29,803 bases of DNA from JAAYCB01 sp012744395 (GTDB lineage: Bacteria > Planctomycetota > Planctomycetia > Pirellulales > Thermoguttaceae), in the NCBI GenBank assembly GCA_028703175.1, contig JAQVNJ010000075.1, positions 1 through 29,803 of the forward strand, read 5' to 3'. The notes beneath the pieces were generated by a model. The model was not told the DNA's origin and searched no databases. It saw only the letters and a program-made list of their open reading frames with translations. The position numbers and the translations under genes were made by a program. Within the stretch, counting starts at the first letter, position 1; each line of letters opens with the position of its first letter. Of the stretch, positions 1 through 9,112 are shown piece by piece.

Positions 1-255
1 GAGTTGGCCGAGCATGTCGATCCGCGGCAGTTGCACTGGAGGGTGCTGGCCAGCGGCCTGTTTGCCGCCGCGGTTGCGTGCGGCGTCGGTCTGGCGCGAT
101 CCGCGATCGGCGAACCATCCGCCGGCTGGTTCCGCGCGGTCGGCGGCGGCCTGGGAGTCGGCATCTACACTGCCGGGCTGGCGATCCCCGCCTGGCTGGC
201 GATCGGCTGGATCGAGCGCTGGGGCAATCATCGGATCGCCGCTTACGACATGTAG
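1..255 (+). CDS. C-terminal part of a small membrane protein, possibly MreD
   Basis: The frame is open from the first base of the window, so this is the 3' end of a gene that begins outside it. The visible 84 or so residues hold two hydrophobic stretches, one around VLASGLFAAAVACGVGLA and one around GIYTAGLAIPAWLAIGWI, followed by a short polar tail. The next gene encodes a PBP2-type transpeptidase. In many bacteria the order mreC-mreD-mrdA places the small inner-membrane protein MreD just before PBP2, which is the only reason for the MreD suggestion, since MreD is poorly conserved in sequence. A start at the TTG at position 4 is possible but unlikely to be the real one. Calling it a membrane protein fragment is fairly safe; the MreD identity is an inference. 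Confidence 0.5.
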   Translation, partial: ELAEHVDPRQLHWRVLASGLFAAAVACGVGLARSAIGEPSAGWFRAVGGGLGVGIYTAGLAIPAWLAIGWIERWGNHRIAAYDM

Positions 256-342
256 AATGGGATTCACTCCGTTGGGGGCCGCGGAGCGGTCCGGTTGCCG
301 CTCGCACGTGGCTGGTTACAGGTTGCAGGTCAGATTTTCAGG

Positions 343-2493
343 ATGCGTTCCGACCGCTATTTCAACTGGCATGCGATTCTCGATGAGGTGCGGGATGGGC
401 CGGCGGCCGATCCGCGGCACCGCGTGCGGCTGGCTCTCGCCGCGTTCTTCGCGCTGCTTCTGGTCGTCTTTGGCCGGATCGTCCAGTTGGAAGTCAGCCA
501 AGGGGCGGCGTTTCGCCAGCAGGCGGCAGCGCCGCTTGCGCGGGAGCAGCTCGTGCCGGGCGTTCGCGGCCGGATTCTCGCGGCCAACGGGGCCGTGCTG
601 GCCGTTGACAAGGAGACGCGCGGCCTGGCCGTTCACTATCGCTGGATCGAGGAGCCGGCCGACGCCGAGTGGCTTCGCTGGATGGCACGGCAGCGGCTCG
701 ATCGATCCGCGCGGGGGGATCCGCAACGCCTGGCGGCGGCGGAAGCCGAGGTTCTGGCTGAGCGGCGGGCGATGGCCGAGCGGATCATCCGCCTCGCCGG
801 AACCTCCCCCGGCCAGTGGAGCGCGGACGCCCGCAGAATCACCGCCCGGGTGAAACACATTCGCGACTCCGTCAATCGCCGCCGGCGCGAGGCGTTCGAT
901 GCGTCGAAGACCGCGCGGCGCGCGGCGGGTTCGTTTCTCAGCCGGGCGAAAGGCTGGTTGCTGGCGATCGTCGAGGGGGCTGCGGAACCGCGCAGGTTCA
1001 CGCCGATCGAGGTGGCCGAGGAGTATGAATACCACGTAATGATCAGCGACGTTCCGGTTGAGGTGATGGCCGAGATCGAAAGCCATCCATCGGCCTATCC
1101 CGCCGTCAGGCTGGTCGCCCGGCGGCAACGGAGCTATCCGCGCGGGGCGCTGGCCGCGCATGTGCTTGGCCATCTCGGCCGGATGGAGCCGGGGGAGTGC
1201 GCCGAGGGGGGCGATCCGCGGGGCTGGGTCGGGCGGATGGGGTTGGAGCAGGCTCGGGAGGCGGCGCTCCGCGCGATGCCGGGCGTTGCCGTCGAGCTGG
1301 CGGACCGCAGCGGGCGCGTGCTCTCGACCTACCGGCGGCGCGAGCCGACCGTGGGGCGCGATCTGCTGTTGACCCTCGACGCCGACTTGCAGGAGACGGC
1401 CGAAGCGCTGCTCGAGCAAGCGCTCGCCCGGCGGCGGGCGCGGCTGCCGGGAGCGCGCGCGGCCGGCGGGGCGGCTGTCGTCATGGACGTGCAGACCGGG
1501 GCGGTGCTGGTCGCGGCGTCGGCGCCCGGCTTCGATCCCAACCTGTTCGTCGCCGGCGACTCGGCCGCGGTCGAGGGTCTGCTGCGGGCGGAGAACGATC
1601 CGCTTTTCAACCGCGCGGTCCGCATGGCGATTCCGCCCGGCTCGGTCTTCAAGATCATCACCGCGGCGGCACTTCTGGACAGCGGGACGATCCATCCCGG
1701 CGAGCGATTTCACTGCCGGGGCTACCTGCGGTCGCCCGACCGACTGCGGTGCGCTGTCTATCAGCGGCACGGAGTGGGGCACGGCGAGGTGGCCTTGGCC
1801 GACGCCTTGTCGGCAAGCTGCAACGTCTACTTCCTCCACCACGCCGGCAGGCTCGGCTGGGCGGCGATCGCCGACTGGGCCTGGCGGTTCGGACTGGGGC
1901 GGCCAACGGGGATCGACCTGCCGGGGGAGGCGTCCGGGCGGCTGCCGATGCCGCGGCCCGTGCCCGAGGGGGAGACGGACCGGTGGGCCGAGCTGCCGGC
2001 GATCGGGCAGGGCGATCTCGACGCCACGCCGATCCAGATCGCGCGGATGATCGCCGCGGTGGCCAACGGCGGCAAGCTCGTCACCCCGCACCTGGTCCGG
2101 GGATACGGCCTGGCCGCACTGGATGAACCGACTCCCGCCTGGCAGGATTTGAGCGACGCGTCGCTCGATGCCCCGCCGCCGCAGCCGATCGAAGGTCTGA
2201 CGCCGGGCCTGCTCGCCGCAATCCGCGAGGGGCTCCGCCGCGCGGTCGCCGAGCCCGCCGGCACGGCTTACGATGGAGACGATTCCCTCCAGGTCCGTTG
2301 GGCGGGCAAGACCGGCACGGCGGAGACGGGGGTTGAAGATCAGGAACACGCCTGGTTTGCCGGATATGCCCCGGCGGACCGTCCCCGGTTCTGTCTGGTC
2401 GTCGTTCTCGAACGATCCGGCAATGCGGCCGACTCGGCCGTGCCGGTGGCCAAGCGGCTCGTCGTGCGGATGCGGCAGCTCGGGCGGATCTAG
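343..2493 (+). CDS. mrdA: Penicillin-binding protein 2 (class B peptidoglycan transpeptidase)
   Basis: A 716-residue inner-membrane protein that would cross-link peptidoglycan during cell elongation. Residues about 27-48 form the single membrane anchor. A PBP-dimerisation domain follows, then the transpeptidase domain with all three active-site motifs: SVFK (S434 nucleophile, K437), SCN (492-494) and KTG (656-658). The ATG at 343 is preferred over the TTG at 295 because the latter adds 16 residues before the usual cytoplasmic tail; there is no strong ribosome-binding site for either. Residues about 107-218, between the anchor and the conserved dimerisation domain, are Arg/Ala/Glu-rich, predicted helical, and longer than the matching part of E. 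coli PBP2. The preceding gene may be mreD. FtsI is the main alternative; the possible mreD neighbour and general organisation favour PBP2. Confidence 0.88.
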   Translation: MRSDRYFNWHAILDEVRDGPAADPRHRVRLALAAFFALLLVVFGRIVQLEVSQGAAFRQQAAAPLAREQLVPGVRGRILAANGAVLAVDKETRGLAVHYRWIEEPADAEWLRWMARQRLDRSARGDPQRLAAAEAEVLAERRAMAERIIRLAGTSPGQWSADARRITARVKHIRDSVNRRRREAFDASKTARRAAGSFLSRAKGWLLAIVEGAAEPRRFTPIEVAEEYEYHVMISDVPVEVMAEIESHPSAYPAVRLVARRQRSYPRGALAAHVLGHLGRMEPGECAEGGDPRGWVGRMGLEQAREAALRAMPGVAVELADRSGRVLSTYRRREPTVGRDLLLTLDADLQETAEALLEQALARRRARLPGARAAGGAAVVMDVQTGAVLVAASAPGFDPNLFVAGDSAAVEGLLRAENDPLFNRAVRMAIPPGSVFKIITAAALLDSGTIHPGERFHCRGYLRSPDRLRCAVYQRHGVGHGEVALADALSASCNVYFLHHAGRLGWAAIADWAWRFGLGRPTGIDLPGEASGRLPMPRPVPEGETDRWAELPAIGQGDLDATPIQIARMIAAVANGGKLVTPHLVRGYGLAALDEPTPAWQDLSDASLDAPPPQPIEGLTPGLLAAIREGLRRAVAEPAGTAYDGDDSLQVRWAGKTGTAETGVEDQEHAWFAGYAPADRPRFCLVVVLERSGNAADSAVPVAKRLVVRMRQLGRI

Positions 2494-2496
2494 CGG

Positions 2497-2640
2497 GAAG
2501 GACGAATGTCGAATGACGAATGTCGAATGACGAAGGACGAAGGATCACACCACCGATCACGGCCCCCGAGTGTAGGCGGCAGGATTCGATCGTCATTCGT
2601 GCTTCTAAATTCCTTCGACATTTGACATTCGACATTCCTC
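2497..2640. repeat. Inverted heptamer-repeat tracts between convergent genes; possible two-way terminator
   Basis: Positions 2497-2545 are seven consecutive 7-base units: gaaggac, gaatgtc, gaatgac, gaatgtc, gaatgac, gaaggac, gaaggat. Positions 2592-2640 are seven more in the complementary sense (gtcattc, then variants, ending in atttgac, attcgac, attcctc). The two arms are thus imperfect inverted repeats separated by about 46 bases. They fill nearly the whole gap between the stop of the PBP2 gene and the stop of the convergent DUF362 gene, so a transcript from either side could fold into a long hairpin. The repeats are seen directly; a terminator role is inferred. Confidence 0.8.
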
Positions 2641-3841
2641 ATCTCGTGCCTTCCGCGATCACCCGCAGAATCTGGCTGCCGACCGGGGGGCAGCCGGGAA
2701 CGAAGATGCCCTTGTCCCGCTGGTTGATCGTGCAGTTGCCCAGGCAGAGGGTCCCTTCCGGCAAATCCGCATGGCCCTTGCCGATGGCGATATGGATCGG
2801 ACTGTCGGAGGAGAAGTAGTCGAGGAGCTTCTCCCGGTGGTTCTGGAGAAACAGCAGCAGGGTCGACTGGCAAGCGCTGCACGAATTCCTGTCGAGCACC
2901 GTGACGCTGGGAAACTCGATTGTCAGATTTTCGGGCGGGGCGGCGAACGGCGCCGCCCAGCGGAGCCAGTCTTCAGGGGCGACGTCGATTTGAGACAGCG
3001 CGATCACGCCGTAGCCGCGGTCGGCGCCGAAGCGCAGATGGGGAACCTGCCGGGCATCGACGCCCATCAGGCGGCAGGCGACGGCGTCGGCGGCGTAGGC
3101 GTCCGTGCCGGCCAGGACGACGCCCAGCGGTTTCGCCCTGCCGGCGCCCGGCCCGAGCCCTTCCATGCCGACGGTGCCGTCGACGATCGCCAGGTGGGGC
3201 CGCAGCAGCGACGACATGTCGGCGATGGCGACGTCGATCGGCTTGGCCGTGTCGCCCTCGATTGGCGGGAGCATGTGCAGTTCGACCTTGCTCCGCCGCC
3301 ACAGGCAGCCCTTCATGTTCTTGACGGCCAGGGTCACGCCGGTGTGCATGTGCATCTTCATTACGGGAATCGAGACGAGCAGGTCGAAGTCGAACACGTC
3401 TTCGCAGACACGGATGCGGTGAATCGCCCGGCCGTCGGGCAAGGCGATCTCAGTGAAGTGGTGCCGATCCATGTCGATCAGGCGGCACCCGCGGCGGGCG
3501 GCGATCGCGGTCAGTCCGGCCGCTGCGAAGGCTTCGGACAGGTTGACTCCGACAATCGGACTCTCGCCAACCGCGACCTCGGCGCCGGCCGCGCGGAAGG
3601 TGTCGATGGCCGCGGCGACGACCTGGGGATTGGTCACGACTCCCGAGTCGGGCGGGGCCACCCGGCCGACGTTCGGCTTGAGCAGGACGCGTCTACCGCG
3701 GACTGGGGAGAGGTCGATCGAGGCGAGTGCGGCACGGGTGTTTTCGTAGGGCCCCAGCCCGCCGGCCACCGCGACGGCCGGCCCCGCGCCGGGAGGGCGA
3801 AGTGGGTTGGCTGCCAGGAAAAGGTCGCGGGCGTCTTTCAC
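2639..3841 (-). CDS. DUF362 domain-containing protein with C-terminal cysteine cluster
   Basis: A 400-residue protein matching the DUF362 pattern: LLKPNVG near residue 53, then the VTNP, GES and VSIPVMKMH segments and the AVKNMKGCLW segment. The biochemical function of DUF362 proteins is not established; many carry or neighbour Fe-S domains. Here the last 85 residues hold CSAC (about 319-322), CLGNC and a final GCPP, enough cysteines for an Fe-S or zinc site, though the spacing is not classic 2[4Fe-4S] ferredoxin. The start is a GTG with only a weak upstream purine stretch, so the N-terminus could be a few residues off. No signal peptide is visible, so it is probably cytoplasmic. It is convergent with the PBP2 gene, with a heptamer-repeat hairpin between them, and lies about 200 bases downstream of the small membrane ORF. 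Confidence 0.82.
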   Translation of the reverse strand: MKDARDLFLAANPLRPPGAGPAVAVAGGLGPYENTRAALASIDLSPVRGRRVLLKPNVGRVAPPDSGVVTNPQVVAAAIDTFRAAGAEVAVGESPIVGVNLSEAFAAAGLTAIAARRGCRLIDMDRHHFTEIALPDGRAIHRIRVCEDVFDFDLLVSIPVMKMHMHTGVTLAVKNMKGCLWRRSKVELHMLPPIEGDTAKPIDVAIADMSSLLRPHLAIVDGTVGMEGLGPGAGRAKPLGVVLAGTDAYAADAVACRLMGVDARQVPHLRFGADRGYGVIALSQIDVAPEDWLRWAAPFAAPPENLTIEFPSVTVLDRNSCSACQSTLLLFLQNHREKLLDYFSSDSPIHIAIGKGHADLPEGTLCLGNCTINQRDKGIFVPGCPPVGSQILRVIAEGTR

Positions 3842-4042
3842 GACAGGGAACCTCGGCGTGCGTGGGCATTCTCCACCGTATTCCGACCAGTCTAGCGTAT
3901 CGGGGGCCGGCTGTCGCTTGATCCGGCGCGCCAGACCGCGCCGCTTGAAAACCGCCGCCGGCCTGGCCGCACGACCGCGGCCGGGGTGTTGCCTTCCGGC
4001 GGCGGCGCGCAGCCGGGGGCCGGGATCCGTTTGGCGGGGCGG

Positions 4043-4204
4043 TCAACAGGCGATCCGGAGGGCGGTCAGCATGACCAGGACCGCGATCACAAGAAGCGCG
4101 CAGCCGGGCGGCTTCTTCGACCGTCCGGTTGCGGCGCGGGAGGTGAGCAGATCCGTCCCCAGGGAGGCGTTCAGCAGGAAGACCTCCTCGTCCCGTCGGT
4201 CCAT
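4043..4204 (-). CDS. Small single-span membrane protein, 53 residues
   Basis: An ATG-started ORF beginning 14 bases after the stop of the sigma factor gene on the same strand. It has an acidic, polar N-terminus (MDRRDEEVFLLNASLGTD), a short basic patch (GRSKKPP) and one hydrophobic segment, CALLVIAVLVMLTALRIAC, ending at the stop. The arrangement suggests one membrane span with the N-terminus in the cytoplasm, following the positive-inside rule. Third codon positions are strongly GC-biased, as in the neighbouring genes, which supports coding. The upstream stretch GGGACC is only a poor ribosome-binding site, so translation may be coupled to the sigma factor gene. I do not recognise the family and assign no function. 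Confidence 0.5.
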   Translation of the reverse strand: MDRRDEEVFLLNASLGTDLLTSRAATGRSKKPPGCALLVIAVLVMLTALRIAC

Positions 4205-4218
4205 GGTCCCGATTCGAG

Positions 4219-5883
4219 TCAGCTGGTTGTCGCCTGGGCCATGGAGGGGTCCACGGGCGGCTCGGCGGGCATTGGCTGGCGATCGAGAAAGCCGGAGAGC
4301 TTGCGGCTGCGGACGGGGTGCTGGAGCTTGCGGACCGCCTTGGCCTCGATCTGGCGGACCCGCTCGCGGGTGACGGAGAAGATCTTGCCGACCTCTTCGA
4401 GCGTGTAGGTGTAGCCGTCGGCCAGCCCGTAGCGGAGGCGGATGATCTCCCGCTCGCGGTAGTTCAGCGCGGCCAGGACTTCGGCAATCCGATCTCTCAG
4501 CGAGATCTGGTTCATGTCCTGGAGCGGGTCGTCGTCGCGGTGGTCTTCCAGGAACTCGCCGAAGTAGCTGTCGTCGTGGTCGCCGACCGGCTGGTCAAGC
4601 GAAAGCGGCTGGCGGCTCATCTGCAACACGCAGGTGGTCTCATCGACCGAGAGGCCGGCCAGCGCGGCGGTCTCCTCGATCGTCGGTTCGCAACCTTTCT
4701 CTTGAATCAGGTTGCGGGTGACGGTGCGGACCCGGCTCATCGTCTCAATCATGTGGACGGGGACGCGGATCGTGCGGCTCTGGTCGGCGATCGCCCGGGT
4801 GATCGCCTGGCGAATCCACCAGGTGGCGTAGGTCGAGAATTTGTAGCCGCGGGCGTACTCGAACTTGTCGACGGCCCGCATCAGGCCGGTGTTGCCCTCC
4901 TGGATCAGGTCGAGGAAGCTCAGGCCGCGATTGCGGTATCGCTTGGCGATCGAGACGACCAGCCGCAGGTTGCCCGCCGAGAGCCCTCGCTTGGCGGCCT
5001 CGTACTGCTGCTGATAGGCGGCCGTCTTGCGGACTCGGCGGCGGAGCGTGGAGGGGCTTTCCAGGGTGATCTTCATGAGCTGGCGGAGGTCGCGCCGCGC
5101 CTGGCCGATGCGGCCGGACGGATCGCCGAGCAGCCGCAGCTTGTTGATTTCCGCCAGCAGCAGCTCCATTCGCCGCGCGATTTCGCGGAGATCGTCGACC
5201 AGCGGCTGCAGCCGCTGGGTCCTCAAGCCCAATTCCTCGATCAGCCGGACGGCTTTGTTGCGGCGCTTGGCCAACCGCCGCCAGGCGTCGCGGCGCTGCC
5301 GGCGGGTATGGCTCCTGCTGATCGTCTTGGCGAAGTCCTTGCGGTTCTGTTCGAGCAGATGGCGGATTGTCTTGAGGTTGGGAGGCAGGATCCCCATGAT
5401 GTGCCGCTTTTCGCGGATGTTCGTCACCGAGACCTCGATCGTGCGATCGAGCCGCAACCGCCCGTCGCGGACCTTCTCCAGCAAGGAGACGGCGACATGC
5501 AAGGCATAATCGGTGGCCAGCATGGAGTGGCGAAACCGGTTCCGCCACTTTTCGATCCGCTTGGCAGAGGCGATCTCCTCCTTGCGGGTGAGCAAGGGAA
5601 TCTCGCCCATCTGCATGAGGTAGATGCGGATCGGGTCGTCGATGTGGTTGCCGCTTCCATGCAATTCGACATCCAGATCGTCCGCGCCCTCGCCGTCGTC
5701 CATGCCGTCGATCGGTTCGTGGTCGACCGGTTCTGCGTCATCGAGGTCCAGGAGGTGGTCCATCTCGGTCACATCGTGGCCGCTTTCCTGGGCGCCATTT
5801 TTGCGGGCCAAGCCGTTTGACCGTTGGTTGCTTCGCGTGCGAGCAGATTTCCCATTCACTGGTTTGCTGCTGACTCGTGCCAA
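4219..5883 (-). CDS. rpoD: Primary RNA polymerase sigma factor (RpoD/SigA type, sigma-70)
   Basis: A 554-residue sigma factor that directs RNA polymerase to housekeeping promoters. Order of parts: a basic then acidic N-terminal tail (1-80), region 1.2 beginning DDPIRIYLMQMGEIP (about 82-96), a long helical Arg-rich insert (about 110-290), region 2 from about 300 with the core-binding and -10-recognition helices (FSTYATWWIRQ near 353), region 3, and region 4 with the -35 helix-turn-helix TLEEVGKIFSVTRERVRQIE (about 496-515). The start is a TTG preceded by GAGAGG at 8 bases, a good ribosome-binding site. The nearby ATG, 16 bases upstream, is out of frame. The insert between regions 1.2 and 2 corresponds to the non-conserved region of E. 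coli RpoD but has its own sequence. The small membrane ORF follows after 14 bases. Regions 2 and 4 make the assignment very safe. Confidence 0.95.
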   Translation of the reverse strand: MARVSSKPVNGKSARTRSNQRSNGLARKNGAQESGHDVTEMDHLLDLDDAEPVDHEPIDGMDDGEGADDLDVELHGSGNHIDDPIRIYLMQMGEIPLLTRKEEIASAKRIEKWRNRFRHSMLATDYALHVAVSLLEKVRDGRLRLDRTIEVSVTNIREKRHIMGILPPNLKTIRHLLEQNRKDFAKTISRSHTRRQRRDAWRRLAKRRNKAVRLIEELGLRTQRLQPLVDDLREIARRMELLLAEINKLRLLGDPSGRIGQARRDLRQLMKITLESPSTLRRRVRKTAAYQQQYEAAKRGLSAGNLRLVVSIAKRYRNRGLSFLDLIQEGNTGLMRAVDKFEYARGYKFSTYATWWIRQAITRAIADQSRTIRVPVHMIETMSRVRTVTRNLIQEKGCEPTIEETAALAGLSVDETTCVLQMSRQPLSLDQPVGDHDDSYFGEFLEDHRDDDPLQDMNQISLRDRIAEVLAALNYREREIIRLRYGLADGYTYTLEEVGKIFSVTRERVRQIEAKAVRKLQHPVRSRKLSGFLDRQPMPAEPPVDPSMAQATTS

Positions 5884-6442
5884 GGTGGAATCCTCTCATG
5901 CCTGGGACGTCTGGGAGCAGGGCTGATTTGGAGCCGGTTCAGGGTCCGAGGTCAGCTTGGAGCATCTAAAGTGCCAAAAATCCGAGAGGGCCCAGGGTGT
6001 GATCGTAAATTCCTTGGATGAAAGAGGTTACAGCAGGACATTGTTGCCGGGGGGTTCCACAGCTAATTCGACGCGTTGCCCAAACTCATCGTTCCGGCAT
6101 TGCGTGTCGATTTTGCGAATCGCTGGGTTTTCACAATCCACGCACTGGCACCGGGGGGGGCCGGCGAAAAAGGGGTGCCTGAGTGGTGCGGGGAAACGGA
6201 TAACTCGGTTACGCACACTCTACAATCAACTGAGACTATCGTAACAACCGAAATTACCAATCTTTCCAGAAGTACGCAACACCCCAAGAGAAAAAAGTCT
6301 CCCGCCCCAAGAGAGGTCCGCTGATTCGGGAGGCCGGGCGCAAATTGGGCTCGAGAAGGTTCAAAGCGCGAATGTCGATGTCCAGAGCGACGGATTCAGG
6401 CCCGCCCCGCTTGCCTGTTGGGACGCGGCAAGTGTCGCTTCC
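5884..6442. other. Gene-poor 559-base leader upstream of the sigma factor gene
   Basis: No convincing gene is seen here. A minus-strand frame at 6028-6216 encodes 62 residues with a C-x-C-x2-C cluster, but its third codon positions are much less GC-rich than in neighbouring genes and its start would be a GTG without a ribosome-binding site. Positions about 6225-6300 are clearly AT-richer than their surroundings, the expected place for a promoter reading toward rpoD, though no clear -35/-10 pair was found. A sigma-54-like site is listed separately at 5961-5977. No tRNA or riboswitch fold was recognised. Confidence 0.5.
5961..5977 (-). promoter_or_regulatory. Weak sigma-54-like promoter match upstream of rpoD
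   Basis: On the minus strand this reads TTGGCACTTTAGATGCT. It keeps the invariant GG and GC dinucleotides ten bases apart and the full TGGCAC element; the downstream part is ATGC instead of TTGC. It lies about 80-95 bases before the rpoD start. A match of this quality can occur by chance, and no sigma-54 or enhancer-binding protein gene is present in the window, so this is a suggestion only. Confidence 0.2.
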
Positions 6443-7894
<1,452 letters not shown>

Positions 7895-8183
7895 GTTTTC
7901 GGTCCTTTCAGGCAAGGAGATTTCGAAGGCTCGATGAGGCGGCAGGACTCACCATACCCGATGACGCCACTCCATTCCCAGTCCCCCGGAGTCTTGCCGG
8001 GAAAAGGGCCCAAGCGCGGGGCGGGCCCGCACCGCCGGCATTCCGTGCTGGGGCAGGCGAGGGTGGCGGAGCCAGCGCGGGATCGGCCCGCGTGGGTCAG
8101 GCGCCCGCGATCGGCGACCTGTACTGCGCGGCGAAACGCAGTATAGTGGTGTCGTCATTCCGCCGTGCCAGAGGAGACGCGCC

Positions 8184-8870
8184 GTGGAGTTCCTGCGATT
8201 CGAGCCGACGATCCTCCAATTCCTCGAAGAGTTGACCGACAACAATAACCGGCCGTGGTTTGAGGAAAACAAGCGGCGCTATGAGAGCCAGGTGCTGGAG
8301 CCCAGCCTGGCGTTCATTCGCGCTTTCCAGCCCAGGCTCCAGAAGATTTCCCCATTCTGCGTCGCCAGCGATCGGCGGATCGGCGGGTCGCTGATGCGGG
8401 TCTACCGCGACGCGCGGTTCGCCGGCAAGCAGCCGCCCTACAAGACGAACGTCGGCATCCAGTTCCGCCACCGGCTCGGCCGCGATGTGCACGCCCCCGG
8501 CTTCTACGTGCATATCGCGACCGACGCATGCTTCCTGGCCGCGGGCGTCTGGCGGCCGGATCGCGACGCGCTGGCGCGGATCCGCCGGGCGATCGTCGAT
8601 GAACCGGACCGCTGGCGGCGGGCGAAGAACGACAAGCGGTTCCGGCAAGAGTTCGCGCTGGCCGGCGACGCCTTGAAGCGGGCGCCCCGCGATTTTCCCG
8701 CGGATCATCCCTGGATCGACGACATCAAGCGGACCGATTTCATCGGGCTGGCCGACCTGCTGGAAGACGAGGTCCTCAGCGACGATTTCCTCGACATCGT
8801 CGCCGCCCGCTGCGCTGCCGCCCGGCCCCTGATGCGGTTCCTCTGCCGCGCCCTCGGCGTGCCGTTCTGA
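8184..8870 (+). CDS. DUF2461 family protein
   Basis: A 228-residue cytoplasmic protein matching the DUF2461 family across its length: FLEELTDNNNRPWFEENK near the start, then RIGGSLMRVYRDARF and PPYKTNVGIQF, and GFYVHI in the middle, with a helical C-terminus. Its biochemical role is unknown. The start is a GTG preceded by GAGGAG at 7 bases, a good ribosome-binding site. It is divergent from pyruvate kinase across about 290 bases; a TATAGT at 8139-8144 might be its -10 element, but the -35 is poor. It converges on the esterase gene, and the gap between them is full of repeats. A 17-base tandem duplication includes its stop codon. Confidence 0.85.
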   Translation: MEFLRFEPTILQFLEELTDNNNRPWFEENKRRYESQVLEPSLAFIRAFQPRLQKISPFCVASDRRIGGSLMRVYRDARFAGKQPPYKTNVGIQFRHRLGRDVHAPGFYVHIATDACFLAAGVWRPDRDALARIRRAIVDEPDRWRRAKNDKRFRQEFALAGDALKRAPRDFPADHPWIDDIKRTDFIGLADLLEDEVLSDDFLDIVAARCAAARPLMRFLCRALGVPF

Positions 8871-8898
8871 CGCCGCGAGCCTTCTGACGTCGCGAGGC
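8865..8898. repeat. 17-base tandem duplication spanning a stop codon
   Basis: Positions 8865-8881 (ttctgacgccgcgagcc) and 8882-8898 (ttctgacgtcgcgaggc) are near-identical head-to-tail copies. The first contains the last Phe codon and the TGA of the DUF2461 gene. Confidence 0.75.
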
Positions 8899-8943
8899 TG
8901 TCTGGTCCGTGAAGCTTGAGACTTGAACCCGCGTCGCCAGCCA

Positions 8944-8969
8944 CGTTCCCAAGCTGGAGCTTGGCAGCG
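8944..8969. repeat. REP-like palindrome, degenerate copy
   Basis: One member of the dispersed palindrome family with arms GTTCCCAAG and CTTGGGAAC around a 6-base centre. Here the left arm is intact and the right arm is damaged (cttggcagcg). It sits at the 3' end of the DUF2461 gene. Confidence 0.65.
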
Positions 8970-9010
8970 AGGTGGGGTGCGCTGGGGCCCGGCGGCTGGG
9001 CAGGTCGCCG

Positions 9011-9101
9011 TTGGTCACTGCCCATTGGTCATTTGCCATTGGAGCTTGAACCGTCGTCCTTCGTCCTTCTTTCGACATTTGACTTTCGACATTCGTCATT
9101 C
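9011..9101. repeat. Thirteen in-phase heptamer units between convergent genes
   Basis: The stretch divides without slippage into 13 units of 7 bases: ttggtca, ctgccca, ttggtca, tttgcca, ttggagc, ttgaacc, gtcgtcc, ttcgtcc, ttctttc, gacattt, gactttc, gacattc, gtcattc. At least two heptamer families are joined in the same phase. It lies between the ends of the DUF2461 and esterase genes. Confidence 0.85.
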
Positions 9102-9112
9102 CCCCCGCGCCT

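Noticed and set aside
316..2349. Long minus-strand open frame opposite the PBP2 gene
   Set aside because: A product of high GC content opposite a real gene: Arg/Pro-rich, without domains, while the plus strand has all PBP motifs.
6028..6216. Minus-strand frame of 62 residues with CQCVDCEN and a later Cys, upstream of rpoD
   Set aside because: Its third codon positions are far less GC-rich than in real genes here, the start would be a GTG without a ribosome-binding site, and no family is recognised.
6165..6225. Stretch resembling the D-arm of a tRNA (gcctgagtggtgcgggg)
   Set aside because: No matching acceptor stem and no GTTCGANNC T-loop could be found on either strand.
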